Assembly: GCA_934464585.1 (NCBI GenBank)
Contig: CAKSJY010000015.1
Span: 1 to 22,738, forward strand
Reading direction: 5' to 3'
Length of the DNA stretch: 22,738 bases
Source: an uncultured Eubacteriales bacterium
GTDB lineage: Bacteria; Bacillota; Clostridia; Oscillospirales; Acutalibacteraceae
The position numbers and the translations under genes were made by a program. The notes under the pieces are model-generated. The model was given only the letters and a program-made list of their open reading frames with translations. It made no database searches and was not told the DNA's origin. Of this stretch, positions 15,229 to 22,738 are shown in pieces (positions within the stretch are counted from its first letter, which is position 1; each line of letters opens with the position of its first letter).

Positions 15229-17172
15229 GTGATTAATGTGGAATTAAAAGGAAATATTGTAAAGGAATATGAAGCAGGAACAACAGCTGCAGATATAGCA
15301 AAATCATTAGGTATGGGATTATATAAATCTGCATGTGCTGCAAAAATAGATGGTAAGGTAGTTGATTTGAGAACGACTATTAATAATGATTGCTCTCTTG
15401 AAATACTTACATTTGATGATGAACAAGGCAAAAAGGCTTATTGGCATACAACATCTCATATAATGGCTCAGGCTGTAACAAGATTATTCCCAAATGTTGG
15501 GTTGGCAATAGGACCTTCCATAGATAACGGATTTTACTATGATTTTGATTTAGATACTCCGTTAACTCCATCAGATCTTGAGAAAATCGAAGCAGAAATG
15601 AAAAAAATTATAAAGGAAAATCTTCCACTTGAACGCTTTGAACTTAGCACAGATGAGGCTATTAAGCTTATGGAAGAAAAAAACCAAAAATATAAGGTTG
15701 AACTTATTAAAGAACATAGCGATAATGGTGAAAATATTTCTTTTTATCGTCAAGGTGAATTTGTAGATCTTTGTGCAGGTCCTCATCTAATGTCGACAGG
15801 ATCTGTTAAGGCCTTTAAGCTTACAAGTTGTACCGGTGCATATTGGAGAGGAGACTCAAAAAGCAAGATGCTTCAAAGAGTTTATGGTGTTTCTTTCCCG
15901 AAAGCATCTATGTTAACAGAACACCTTGAAGCATTAGAAGAAGCAAAAAAGAGAGACCATAATAAACTTGGTAGAGAATTGGGATTTTTTACAACAGTAG
16001 ACTACATAGGTCAAGGCCTTCCGATATTAATGCCAAAAGGTGCAAGAGTAATTCAATTGTTGCAACGTTTTGTTGAGGATGAAGAGGAGAAGAGAGGATA
16101 CTTACTAACCAAAACTCCTTTCCTTGCAAAAAGAGATTTATATAAAATTTCCGGTCACTGGGATCATTATAGAGATGGTATGTTTATATTGGGTGATCCT
16201 GAAAGTGAGGGAGAGGTTTTTGCACTAAGACCGATGACCTGCCCATTCCAATTTCAAACATATCTTGCAAAGCAAAGAAGCTACAGAGACTTGCCAATGA
16301 GATTAAATGAAACATCGACATTGTTTAGAAATGAAGCAAGCGGAGAAATGCATGGTCTTATAAGAGTAAGGCAATTTACTATATCTGAAGGACATATCGC
16401 TTGTACACCTGATCAACTTGAAACAGAAGTTTCCGGTTGTATCGACCTTGCAAAATATATATTAAAAACCTTAGGTCTTGAAAATGATGTAACATATAGA
16501 TTTTCTAAGTGGGATGAAAATAATAAAGAAAAATATATAGGTACAGTAGAAGAATGGGAAAACGTTCAAAATCGTATGAGAGAAATACTTAATGATTTGA
16601 ATATTGAATATACTGAAGCTGACGGGGAAGCTGCTTTTTATGGTCCGAAACTTGATGTACAGATGAAAAATGTACATGGTAAAGAGGATACTCTAGTCAC
16701 AGTTCAAATAGATTTCCAATTAGCAGAGCGTTTCGGAATGACATATATAGATGTCGACGGACAAAAGAAGTATCCATATGTAATTCATAGAACATCATTG
16801 GGATGCTATGAAAGAACATTGGCCTTGTTAATAGAAAAATATGTGGGTGCTTTACCAATGTGGTTAATGCCTGAGCAAGTTAGAATACTTCCTATAAGCG
16901 ATAGACTTCATGATGAAGCTCTTAAACTTCAAGAAAAATTAAGAGCAAATAATATACGTGTTTCTGTAGATACAAGAAGCGAAAAGATAGGATATAAGAT
17001 CAGAGAAGCACAATTAGAGAAAATACCATATATGTTGGTTGTAGGAGATAAAGAAGTAGAAAATAATACTGTTTCAGTTCGTTCAAGAAGATGCGCAGAA
17101 GTGGTTTCAATGGGTGTAGACGAGTTTATATCTTTAGCGGTTAATGAGATAAATTCAAAAGAAATCAAGTAA
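15229..17172 (+). CDS. thrS: Threonyl-tRNA synthetase
   Basis: This class II synthetase attaches threonine to tRNA-Thr and edits misattached serine. The 647 residues show the TGS domain (1 to about 60), the editing domain with HTTSHIMAQA and later VDLCAGPH, the catalytic core, and the anticodon-binding domain (from MPEQVRILPI). The three zinc ligands match: Cys338 (RPMTC), His389 (SEGHI) and His520 (VIHRTS). Active-site flanks differ from the common RPMNCPGH and HRAILGS forms, here RPMTCPFQ and HRTSLGCYERT, which suggests a distinct ThrRS subgroup. It starts at GTG with AAGGGGGAT before it. It begins a run of six tightly packed genes ending with ispH::S1. Confidence 0.93.
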   Translation: MINVELKGNIVKEYEAGTTAADIAKSLGMGLYKSACAAKIDGKVVDLRTTINNDCSLEILTFDDEQGKKAYWHTTSHIMAQAVTRLFPNVGLAIGPSIDNGFYYDFDLDTPLTPSDLEKIEAEMKKIIKENLPLERFELSTDEAIKLMEEKNQKYKVELIKEHSDNGENISFYRQGEFVDLCAGPHLMSTGSVKAFKLTSCTGAYWRGDSKSKMLQRVYGVSFPKASMLTEHLEALEEAKKRDHNKLGRELGFFTTVDYIGQGLPILMPKGARVIQLLQRFVEDEEEKRGYLLTKTPFLAKRDLYKISGHWDHYRDGMFILGDPESEGEVFALRPMTCPFQFQTYLAKQRSYRDLPMRLNETSTLFRNEASGEMHGLIRVRQFTISEGHIACTPDQLETEVSGCIDLAKYILKTLGLENDVTYRFSKWDENNKEKYIGTVEEWENVQNRMREILNDLNIEYTEADGEAAFYGPKLDVQMKNVHGKEDTLVTVQIDFQLAERFGMTYIDVDGQKKYPYVIHRTSLGCYERTLALLIEKYVGALPMWLMPEQVRILPISDRLHDEALKLQEKLRANNIRVSVDTRSEKIGYKIREAQLEKIPYMLVVGDKEVENNTVSVRSRRCAEVVSMGVDEFISLAVNEINSKEIK

Positions 17173-17209
17173 GTATACTTAAGCTTACAGATAAGGAATG
17201 AGGATAGTA

Positions 17210-18457
17210 GTGGCAAATAAAAAGCATGTTATAGTTATAGGTGCTGGTCCTGCCGGGATGATGGCAGCCGGTGTTGCAGCAAAAAATGGTTGCGATGTTA
17301 CTATAATAGAAAAAAATAAAAGAGTGGGAAAAAAGCTTTTGATTACAGGAAAAGGGCGTTGTAACATAACGAATTATTGCGATATTAAGACTTTTATAGA
17401 TTCAGTTCCTGTAAATGGTAAATTCCTATATAGTGCTATTACTTCCTTTACTCCTTATGATGCAATTGATTTTTTTGAAGGCCTTGGGGTTCCTACAAAA
17501 GTTGAAAGGGGAAACAGAGTTTTTCCAAAGTCGGATAAGTCTTTAGATGTTGCTAATGCGATGCTTAAGTTTATAGAGGATAACGGGTGCAAAATATTAA
17601 ACGCAGAGGTAAAAGAATTATTGATAAAAGATAATGTGCTTTTGGGTGTTAAGCTTTTAAATGAAGAAAAAATATTTGCAGATGCAGTTATTGTAGCATG
17701 CGGTGGGATGTCCTATCCGTTAACAGGTTCAACAGGAGATGGATATAAATTTGCAAAACAAGCGGGACACACAATAGTTCCGTTAAAACCATCGTTAATT
17801 CCACTGGTATCATCCGATAGTTGTTGCAAAAATTTGCAGGGGTTATCCTTAAAAAATGTTGCTATATCTATATATGATAATCAAAAGAAGTCGGTTATAT
17901 ATAAGGACTTTGGAGAAATGTTATTTACTCATTTCGGTTTATCGGGGCCCATTATACTTAGTGCAAGCTCACATATGAAAAATATTGTTGCAAAAGAGTA
18001 TTCTGTCTTAATAGATTTAAAACCAGCTCTTAGTGCTGAAAAACTTGACTTAAGAATACAAAGGGATTTATTAGAATATAAAAATAAGGCCTTTGTTAAT
18101 GCACTTTCGGGTCTACTCCCCAAAAAAATGATACCGGTTGTTATAAAACGATTAAATATTGATGGTACGAAAAAATGCAATCAAGTAACTAAAGAGGAAA
18201 GACATCGTTTGTGTGAACTTTTGAAGGAGTTTAGTATTTTAATTGATGGTTTTCGTTCAATTAAGGAAGCGATAATTACTTCGGGAGGAATCGCTGTTTC
18301 TGAAGTTAATCCTAAGACGATGGAATCAAAAAAGATGAAAAATTTATATTTTGCCGGCGAGGAATTAGATGTAGATGCATATACCGGAGGTTTTAATCTT
18401 CAAATAGCTTATTCAACAGGCTTTTTGGCCGGTAACGCAGTAGGAGGAAAACTATGA
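17210..18457 (+). CDS. HI0933/BaiN-family FAD-binding oxidoreductase
   Basis: This is a cytoplasmic flavoprotein of the HI0933-like family, whose members are often annotated as NAD(P)/FAD-dependent oxidoreductases. The FAD site GAGPAG is at residues 11-16, followed by the family blocks GKGRCNITN, NRVFPKSDKS, GGMSYPLTGSTGDGY, FTHFGLSGP and FAGEELDVDAYTGGFNLQ. Its substrate is unknown; the link to bile acid conversion applies only to some members. The GTG at 17210 is preferred, with GAGGA five bases before it. The ATG at 17198 directly touches AAGGA and is a poor start. It lies 37 bases after thrS and overlaps cmk by ATGA. Genes of this family are often found next to cmk in Clostridia, as far as I recall. 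Confidence 0.85.
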   Translation: MANKKHVIVIGAGPAGMMAAGVAAKNGCDVTIIEKNKRVGKKLLITGKGRCNITNYCDIKTFIDSVPVNGKFLYSAITSFTPYDAIDFFEGLGVPTKVERGNRVFPKSDKSLDVANAMLKFIEDNGCKILNAEVKELLIKDNVLLGVKLLNEEKIFADAVIVACGGMSYPLTGSTGDGYKFAKQAGHTIVPLKPSLIPLVSSDSCCKNLQGLSLKNVAISIYDNQKKSVIYKDFGEMLFTHFGLSGPIILSASSHMKNIVAKEYSVLIDLKPALSAEKLDLRIQRDLLEYKNKAFVNALSGLLPKKMIPVVIKRLNIDGTKKCNQVTKEERHRLCELLKEFSILIDGFRSIKEAIITSGGIAVSEVNPKTMESKKMKNLYFAGEELDVDAYTGGFNLQIAYSTGFLAGNAVGGKL

Positions 18458-19119
18458 ATTCGATAGCGATAGATGGTCCTGCAGGTGCAGGAAAAAGCAC
18501 AATAGCAAAAGAAGCTGCAAAAAAATTGGGATATATATATGTTGATACAGGTGCATTATATAGAGCGATAGCACTATATGTAATAAAGCACATTCAAAAT
18601 ACTCAAAGTAAAGAAGAAGTTGTAAAACAATTACCTAATATAGATGTTTCTTTGGAATTTAAGGAAAATGTTCAGAGGGTTATTTTGTGTGGTGAGGATG
18701 TATCTGATGATATAAGAAGTCCAGAGGTCTCAATGGCAGCATCGAATATTTCATCTATTAAAGAGGTAAGAGCTTTTTTACTTGATCTTCAAAGAAACAT
18801 AGCAAAGAAAAACAATGTAATTATGGATGGCAGGGATATTGGAACAGTAGTTTTGCCAAATTCTCAAGTTAAAATTTTTTTAACAGCGTCTGCTGAAAAG
18901 CGGGCGGAAAGAAGATACAAAGATCTTGAAATAAAGGGAATAGATATTACATATGATGAGGTTCTCTCAGAGATAAAAAAACGTGATTTTCAAGACGAAA
19001 ATAGAGAAATAGCACCACTAAAGCCAGCTGATGATGCAGTTATTATTGATACGTCAGATAAAACATTGAGTGAATCTATTGATTATGTAGTATCTTTTAT
19101 AAAGGGGCAATTAGATTGA
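18454..19119 (+). CDS. cmk: Cytidylate kinase
   Basis: Cmk phosphorylates CMP and dCMP to the diphosphates using ATP, recycling CMP released by lipid and RNA metabolism. The 221 residues match the bacterial family. The P-loop GPAGAGKST is at residues 8-16, followed by YVDTGALYRA, DGRDIGTVV and the lid region AEKRAERRYKDL. GGAGG precedes the ATG, which overlaps the previous stop. Its own TGA overlaps the TTG of plsC, so translation is coupled through the cluster. Confidence 0.95.
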   Translation: MNSIAIDGPAGAGKSTIAKEAAKKLGYIYVDTGALYRAIALYVIKHIQNTQSKEEVVKQLPNIDVSLEFKENVQRVILCGEDVSDDIRSPEVSMAASNISSIKEVRAFLLDLQRNIAKKNNVIMDGRDIGTVVLPNSQVKIFLTASAEKRAERRYKDLEIKGIDITYDEVLSEIKKRDFQDENREIAPLKPADDAVIIDTSDKTLSESIDYVVSFIKGQLD

Positions 19120-19754
19120 GAAAAAGTCAGGATTGTTTGAAAAAGGGACCCTTATATGCATGTATTAAATGTATATTGACACCTATATTTAAGGTGTTGT
19201 ATAGATATGATATATCAGGTAAAGAAAATATCCCTAAAGATACAGGATTTATTCTTACCTGCAATCATCTTTCACTTATTGATGTAGTGTTTTTGGTTAT
19301 ATCACAAAAAAAGAAGGTTTGTTTTATGGCTAAAAGTGAACTGTTTAAAAATAAAATATTTGCTAAAATTTTGTATACGCTAGGAGCTTTCCCGGTTAAT
19401 CGTGGTAAAGGTGATATGAGTGCGATTAATAAGGCAGAGCAGATTTTAAAAGATGGTGGAATATTAGGAATATTTCTTGAGGGTACAAGATCAAAAGACG
19501 GTGAGCTACTAAAACCCAAATCAGGTATTTCCATGATAGCATTTAAGACTAAATCTAAAATTTTGCCTGCGTGTATTACTCCGCGTAATGGTGGTAAGAT
19601 AAAATTATTTAAAAAAACCTTTTTGTCTTATGGTAATGTAGTTACACCGCAAGAGATAGGATTAATTTCAGGAAATTCATATGAATTTAGGAATGCAAGC
19701 AGAAATGTTATGAGTATTATAAGGCAATTAAGGGAAAAAGATTTGGAAAGATAG
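19116..19754 (+). CDS. plsC: 1-acyl-glycerol-3-phosphate acyltransferase (first copy)
   Basis: PlsC adds the second acyl chain to lysophosphatidic acid, giving phosphatidic acid at the membrane. The catalytic HX4D motif is NHLSLID (His51, Asp56). The substrate-binding motif EGTR is at 122-125 within LEGTRSKDG. The 212-residue length is typical. It starts with TTG inside the cmk stop, with AAAGGGG seven bases upstream. A second, diverged copy follows after two bases; both share the FMAKSELF/FMGKSELF and LGAFPVNR blocks, so they arose by tandem duplication. Confidence 0.9.
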   Translation: MRKSQDCLKKGPLYACIKCILTPIFKVLYRYDISGKENIPKDTGFILTCNHLSLIDVVFLVISQKKKVCFMAKSELFKNKIFAKILYTLGAFPVNRGKGDMSAINKAEQILKDGGILGIFLEGTRSKDGELLKPKSGISMIAFKTKSKILPACITPRNGGKIKLFKKTFLSYGNVVTPQEIGLISGNSYEFRNASRNVMSIIRQLREKDLER

Positions 19755-19756
19755 CT

Positions 19757-20356
19757 ATGTACTTTAAATTATTAAAACTTGCGAATGTTTTGATAAAAAT
19801 ATTTTTCAATATAAATTATATAGGTAAATCTAATATACCGTTAGATGGGAATTTTATAGTTTGTGCTAATCATAAGTCAGTGTTTGATCCTATTATTGTC
19901 GCCTTAATATTTAAGAAACAGATTCATTTTATGGGTAAATCTGAACTTTTTGAGGATCACGGAAAACTTTTTTCTAAACTGTTGTATTCATTAGGAGCTT
20001 TTCCGGTTAATCGTGATAAAGTGAGTATAAAGTCTCTTAAATATTCGGTAGCTCTTCTAAAAGATGGAGAAATAGTGGGAATCTTTCCTCAGGGAAGATG
20101 TGTAAAAAATGATGACTTTGCCTTTGAAGCTAAAAAAGGTGTTGCCTTTATTGCTAAGAAGGCTAATGTACCTGTATTGCCTATTAGTATATATAGCAAA
20201 GGGTCGATAAGACCGTTTAAAAAGATAACTGTTAGAATAGGTAAGCTTATAAAGCAAGATGAGCTGACTTTGTGTGAAAACAAATCTAATAAAATTGAAG
20301 TATTTGTATCCGTTATAGAAAATGAGATAAAAAGTTTATTGGAGGAATGTCATTGA
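19757..20356 (+). CDS. PlsC-like acyltransferase (second copy)
   Basis: This is a 199-residue member of the same acyltransferase family. HX4D is present as NHKSVFD (His39, Asp44), as are FMGKSELF and LGAFPVNR. The third motif is altered: the usual FPEGTRS reads FPQGRCV (residues 110-116), with Gln for Glu and no Thr. It may use another acyl acceptor, such as a glycolipid or a different lysophospholipid, or be a less active form. GGAAAG at 19745-19750 precedes the ATG. Its TGA overlaps the TTG start of ispH::S1. Calling it PlsC proper is uncertain. Confidence 0.82.
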   Translation: MYFKLLKLANVLIKIFFNINYIGKSNIPLDGNFIVCANHKSVFDPIIVALIFKKQIHFMGKSELFEDHGKLFSKLLYSLGAFPVNRDKVSIKSLKYSVALLKDGEIVGIFPQGRCVKNDDFAFEAKKGVAFIAKKANVPVLPISIYSKGSIRPFKKITVRIGKLIKQDELTLCENKSNKIEVFVSVIENEIKSLLEECH

Positions 20357-22332
20357 AAATAGAGATTGCAAAATCAGCAGGTTTTTGTTTTGGTGTTAAC
20401 CGTGCATTAAATATAGCCAATGGTCTAATAGGTAAAAATGATGTATATACATTGGGACCGATTATTCATAATAAATACGTTGTAAATGACTTAAAAGAAA
20501 AGGGAATCAATGTATATGAGAATATTTCTGATATAAAATCAGGTGATACAGTAATAATACGTTCTCATGGAGTTTCCTTGGATGTCTTTGAGAGAATAAA
20601 TCAACTCGATGCTAAAATAGTTGATGCAACATGTCCATTCGTTCAAAAGATACAACAGATAGTACTTAAGGCTTCACAGGATGGTAAAATTGTTATGATA
20701 GCAGGAGAGCCGACTCATCCGGAGGTTATAGGAATAAAGGGGCATTGTCTAGGTGAATGTTATGTATTTAGAAGTTCTGATGAACTAAAAACGATAGCAC
20801 AGGAGCACCCTGAGTTAGATAAAAAAGAAGTCGTAGTTGTAGCGCAGACAACATTTAGTGTGTCTGAGTGGAAAAAATCTATGGAAATAATCAAAAAACT
20901 ATATACAAAATCAAAAATATTTGATACAATATGTAATGCAACGTCTAAACGTCAGGAAGAGGCAGAATGTTTATCGAAAAAGGTCGACTTAATGATTGTG
21001 ATAGGCGGTAGAGATAGCTCGAATACGGCTAAGCTTAGAGATATTTGTCAGAAAAACTGTGAGACTTATTTAATAGAAAATGCCGATGAGCTACCTGTTT
21101 CAGAGTTGAAAAGGGTAAAGAGTGTGGCGGTGACAGCGGGAGCATCAGCGCCTGCAAATATTATTGAGGAGGCAGTGAATAGGATGACTGAAGTAACTAA
21201 TAGAGTTCAGAATGATAAAGAAATAGAGGAAACAGAACTTGGGTTTGAAGCGATGCTTGAAGAGTCATTGAAAAAATTAAATACAGGTTCAAAGGTTCAT
21301 GGAATTGTAATGTCAATAACTCCAAATGAGGTGTATGTAGATGTAGGAAGAAAACAATCCGGAATTATACCTAGGAATGAATTATGTGATGACATAAATG
21401 TTGATCCCGCCGATGTAGTAAAAGTTGGCGATGAGTTAGACCTTTACGTTATGCGTGTTAATGATCAAGAAGGAACTATTACACTTTCTAAGAAAAGGTT
21501 AGATAAAGTAAAAGCTTTCGATGAAATGATTGAAGCAAAGAATAACAATGAGAAACTAAAGGGTGTTGTTACTGAAATATTAAAAAATGGCATTATTGTT
21601 TTAAGTAATTCAATAAAAGTGTTTATTCCGAAATCGTTGATAAATTCATATAACAACCAATTTATAATTGATAATCTTTTAGGTAAAGAAATGCCATTTA
21701 AGGTTTTGGAGATAGATAAATTTCGTAATAGAATAGTGGGATCTATAAAGGATGCAATATTAGAGGAGACACAAAAGAAAGCTGATGAATTTTGGAAGAC
21801 CGCTAAAATAGGAGATGTACATAAGGGTATAGTTTCCAGTATTAAACCTTATGGTGCTTTTATTAATTTAGGTATGGTAAATGGGCTATTACATATATCT
21901 GAAATTTCATGGAAGAAAGTAAATGATGTGTCAGACTTCTTTAAGGTTGGCGATGAAATAGAAGTTTCAATCTCATCTTTAGATAGAGAAAACCATAAGA
22001 TTGGTTTATCATATAAAAAAGAAGAGGACAATCCTTGGGAAATTTTAAAGAGAACTTATCAAGAGGGTGACATAATTGAATCATATGTTTCAGGAATGAA
22101 TGAATATGGTGTTTTTGTACCGGTTGTTGATGGAATAGAGGGCTTTGTTCATATTTCTGAAATATCACCAAAGAGAATTAGTACTATTAAAGGAGTACTT
22201 TCTAAGGGTGAAAAGGTGAGTGCTAAAATCTTAACGATAGATTATGATGAAAAAAGAGTAAAGCTATCTATTAAACAGGCAATAAAAGATGATATAATAA
22301 ATGAATTAAATACCTCACCTACTAATGATTAA
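20353..22332 (+). CDS. ispH: IspH (HMBPP reductase) fused to four S1 RNA-binding domains
   Basis: The N-terminal part (residues 1 to about 280) is 4-hydroxy-3-methylbut-2-enyl diphosphate reductase, the last MEP-pathway step giving IPP and DMAPP. The three cysteines of its iron-sulfur cluster are present: Cys12 (AGFCFG), Cys94 (DATCPF) and Cys194 (DTICNAT). Substrate-site motifs RSHGVS and GEPTHPEV are also there. After a linker come four S1 OB-fold domains at about 312-382, 400-468, 487-556 and 572-641. The second is the most degenerate, the third and fourth the most canonical (GAFINLG...LLHISEIS; GVFVPVV...GFVHISEIS). Such IspH/S1 fusions are known in Clostridia. The TTG at 20353 overlaps the previous stop, with GGAGG seven bases before it; the ATG at 20347 is too close to that site. 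Confidence 0.93.
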   Translation: MKIEIAKSAGFCFGVNRALNIANGLIGKNDVYTLGPIIHNKYVVNDLKEKGINVYENISDIKSGDTVIIRSHGVSLDVFERINQLDAKIVDATCPFVQKIQQIVLKASQDGKIVMIAGEPTHPEVIGIKGHCLGECYVFRSSDELKTIAQEHPELDKKEVVVVAQTTFSVSEWKKSMEIIKKLYTKSKIFDTICNATSKRQEEAECLSKKVDLMIVIGGRDSSNTAKLRDICQKNCETYLIENADELPVSELKRVKSVAVTAGASAPANIIEEAVNRMTEVTNRVQNDKEIEETELGFEAMLEESLKKLNTGSKVHGIVMSITPNEVYVDVGRKQSGIIPRNELCDDINVDPADVVKVGDELDLYVMRVNDQEGTITLSKKRLDKVKAFDEMIEAKNNNEKLKGVVTEILKNGIIVLSNSIKVFIPKSLINSYNNQFIIDNLLGKEMPFKVLEIDKFRNRIVGSIKDAILEETQKKADEFWKTAKIGDVHKGIVSSIKPYGAFINLGMVNGLLHISEISWKKVNDVSDFFKVGDEIEVSISSLDRENHKIGLSYKKEEDNPWEILKRTYQEGDIIESYVSGMNEYGVFVPVVDGIEGFVHISEISPKRISTIKGVLSKGEKVSAKILTIDYDEKRVKLSIKQAIKDDIINELNTSPTND

Positions 22333-22360
22333 GTTAATAAATTAGTTAAGTAAAATGAAG

Positions 22361-22392
22361 AGCAAGTTTGTGTAAGACAGGCTTGCTTTTTT
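22361..22392 (+). terminator. Terminator of the thrS-to-ispH unit
   Basis: AGCAAGTTTG (22361-22370) pairs with CAGGCTTGCT (22378-22387), including two G-T pairs, with a 7-base loop and then a run of six T residues. It closes the operon. Confidence 0.85.
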
Positions 22393-22555
22393 ATATAATA
22401 ATTGTTATAAATAAAAGTGACTTAAGTGATGAATTTGTAGACATATAATTATTCTGTGTATTTACTGCAATAAATACTGAAGGTACTAAATTGCATTTTT
22501 AATATTTAGTCAAAACTAACAAAAAGGATATAATATTCTTGTGAATAATGTACTA
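22393..22555. other. AT-rich spacer
   Basis: Between the operon terminator and the next promoter I see no gene or stable structure. A TATAAT at about 22529-22534 (within GGATATAATATT) has no matching -35 box. Confidence 0.5.
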
Positions 22556-22584
22556 TTGAAAACTTGGAAATTAGGATATATAAT
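22556..22584 (+). promoter_or_regulatory. Sigma-A promoter of the last, partial gene
   Basis: TTGAAA (22556-22561), 17 bases, TATAAT (22579-22584). The leader would be about 65 bases long. Confidence 0.78.
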
Positions 22585-22654
22585 TAAAATATAAGGAGCT
22601 ATAATTATTTTTAGGTATAGATGATGTAAATTAGGGGTTTAAGGAGGAGATAAA

Positions 22655-22738
22655 ATGTTGAGATCAAAATCTAAAACAAATGTAAGGCAGATATTGAGTG
22701 TACTTTTAATAATTATGATGGTATTTACGAGTATACCA
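22655..22738 (+). CDS. Start of a secreted or membrane protein, cut by the window end
   Basis: Only 28 codons are visible. They follow a very strong ribosome site (AAGGAGGAG at 22641-22649) and a good promoter. The N-terminus has basic residues (RSKSK, R) and then a hydrophobic run, QILSVLLIIMMVFTSIP, as in a signal peptide. The function cannot be told from this fragment. Confidence 0.75.
   Translation, partial: MLRSKSKTNVRQILSVLLIIMMVFTSIP

Noticed and set aside
22591..22640. Short leader peptide after AAGGAG at about 22593
   Set aside because: No start codon lies at a suitable distance, and the nearby ATG ATG TAA is too short to be meaningful.

Overview
The window looks like a chromosome segment of a low-GC Gram-positive bacterium of the class Clostridia, probably near the Oscillospiraceae/Ruminococcaceae. 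The evidence is the AT-rich DNA, strong AGGAGG ribosome binding sites, a high share of GTG/TTG starts, an IspH protein fused to S1 RNA-binding domains, a PduL-type phosphotransacylase, and a signal peptide style common in that group. This placement is inference; there is no rRNA here.

Layout. (1) 1-300: a perfect 24-bp palindrome, a bidirectional terminator, and a minus-strand tRNA-Leu(GAG) with its own consensus promoter and terminator. (2) 406-1802: a two-gene cassette of unrecognised, low-complexity paralogous proteins. They share both ends, and the second carries a 108-bp tandem repeat. (3) 1803-4310: a long non-coding region with a promoter and a probable attenuator-type leader, followed by a secreted seven-bladed RCC1-type propeller protein. 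(4) 4319-9541: housekeeping genes trpS (minus strand), pduL and pcrA, then a cysteine-rich conserved protein of unknown function. (5) 9564-15103: an alanine/sodium-type symporter and a complete potABCD polyamine ABC transporter whose binding protein appears to be membrane-anchored by a C-terminal helix. (6) 15141-22392: a tightly packed unit thrS - flavoprotein - cmk - plsC - plsC - ispH::S1, mostly with overlapping stop/start codons, closed by a terminator. (7) 22556-22738: a new promoter and the first 28 codons of a secreted protein that runs off the window.

How the parts fit. The last large operon joins charging of tRNA-Thr, CMP recycling, phosphatidic acid synthesis and isoprenoid precursor supply with an S1-type RNA-binding module, which is a growth-linked set. 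The pot genes form one polyamine importer with coupled translation. The least explained parts are the repeat-protein cassette (478-1802) and the leader of the RCC1 gene (2074-2254). In the leader, a 14-codon open frame with a Pro-Pro pair overlaps a segment able to compete with an intrinsic terminator. No CRISPR array, insertion sequence, phage gene or rRNA was seen.
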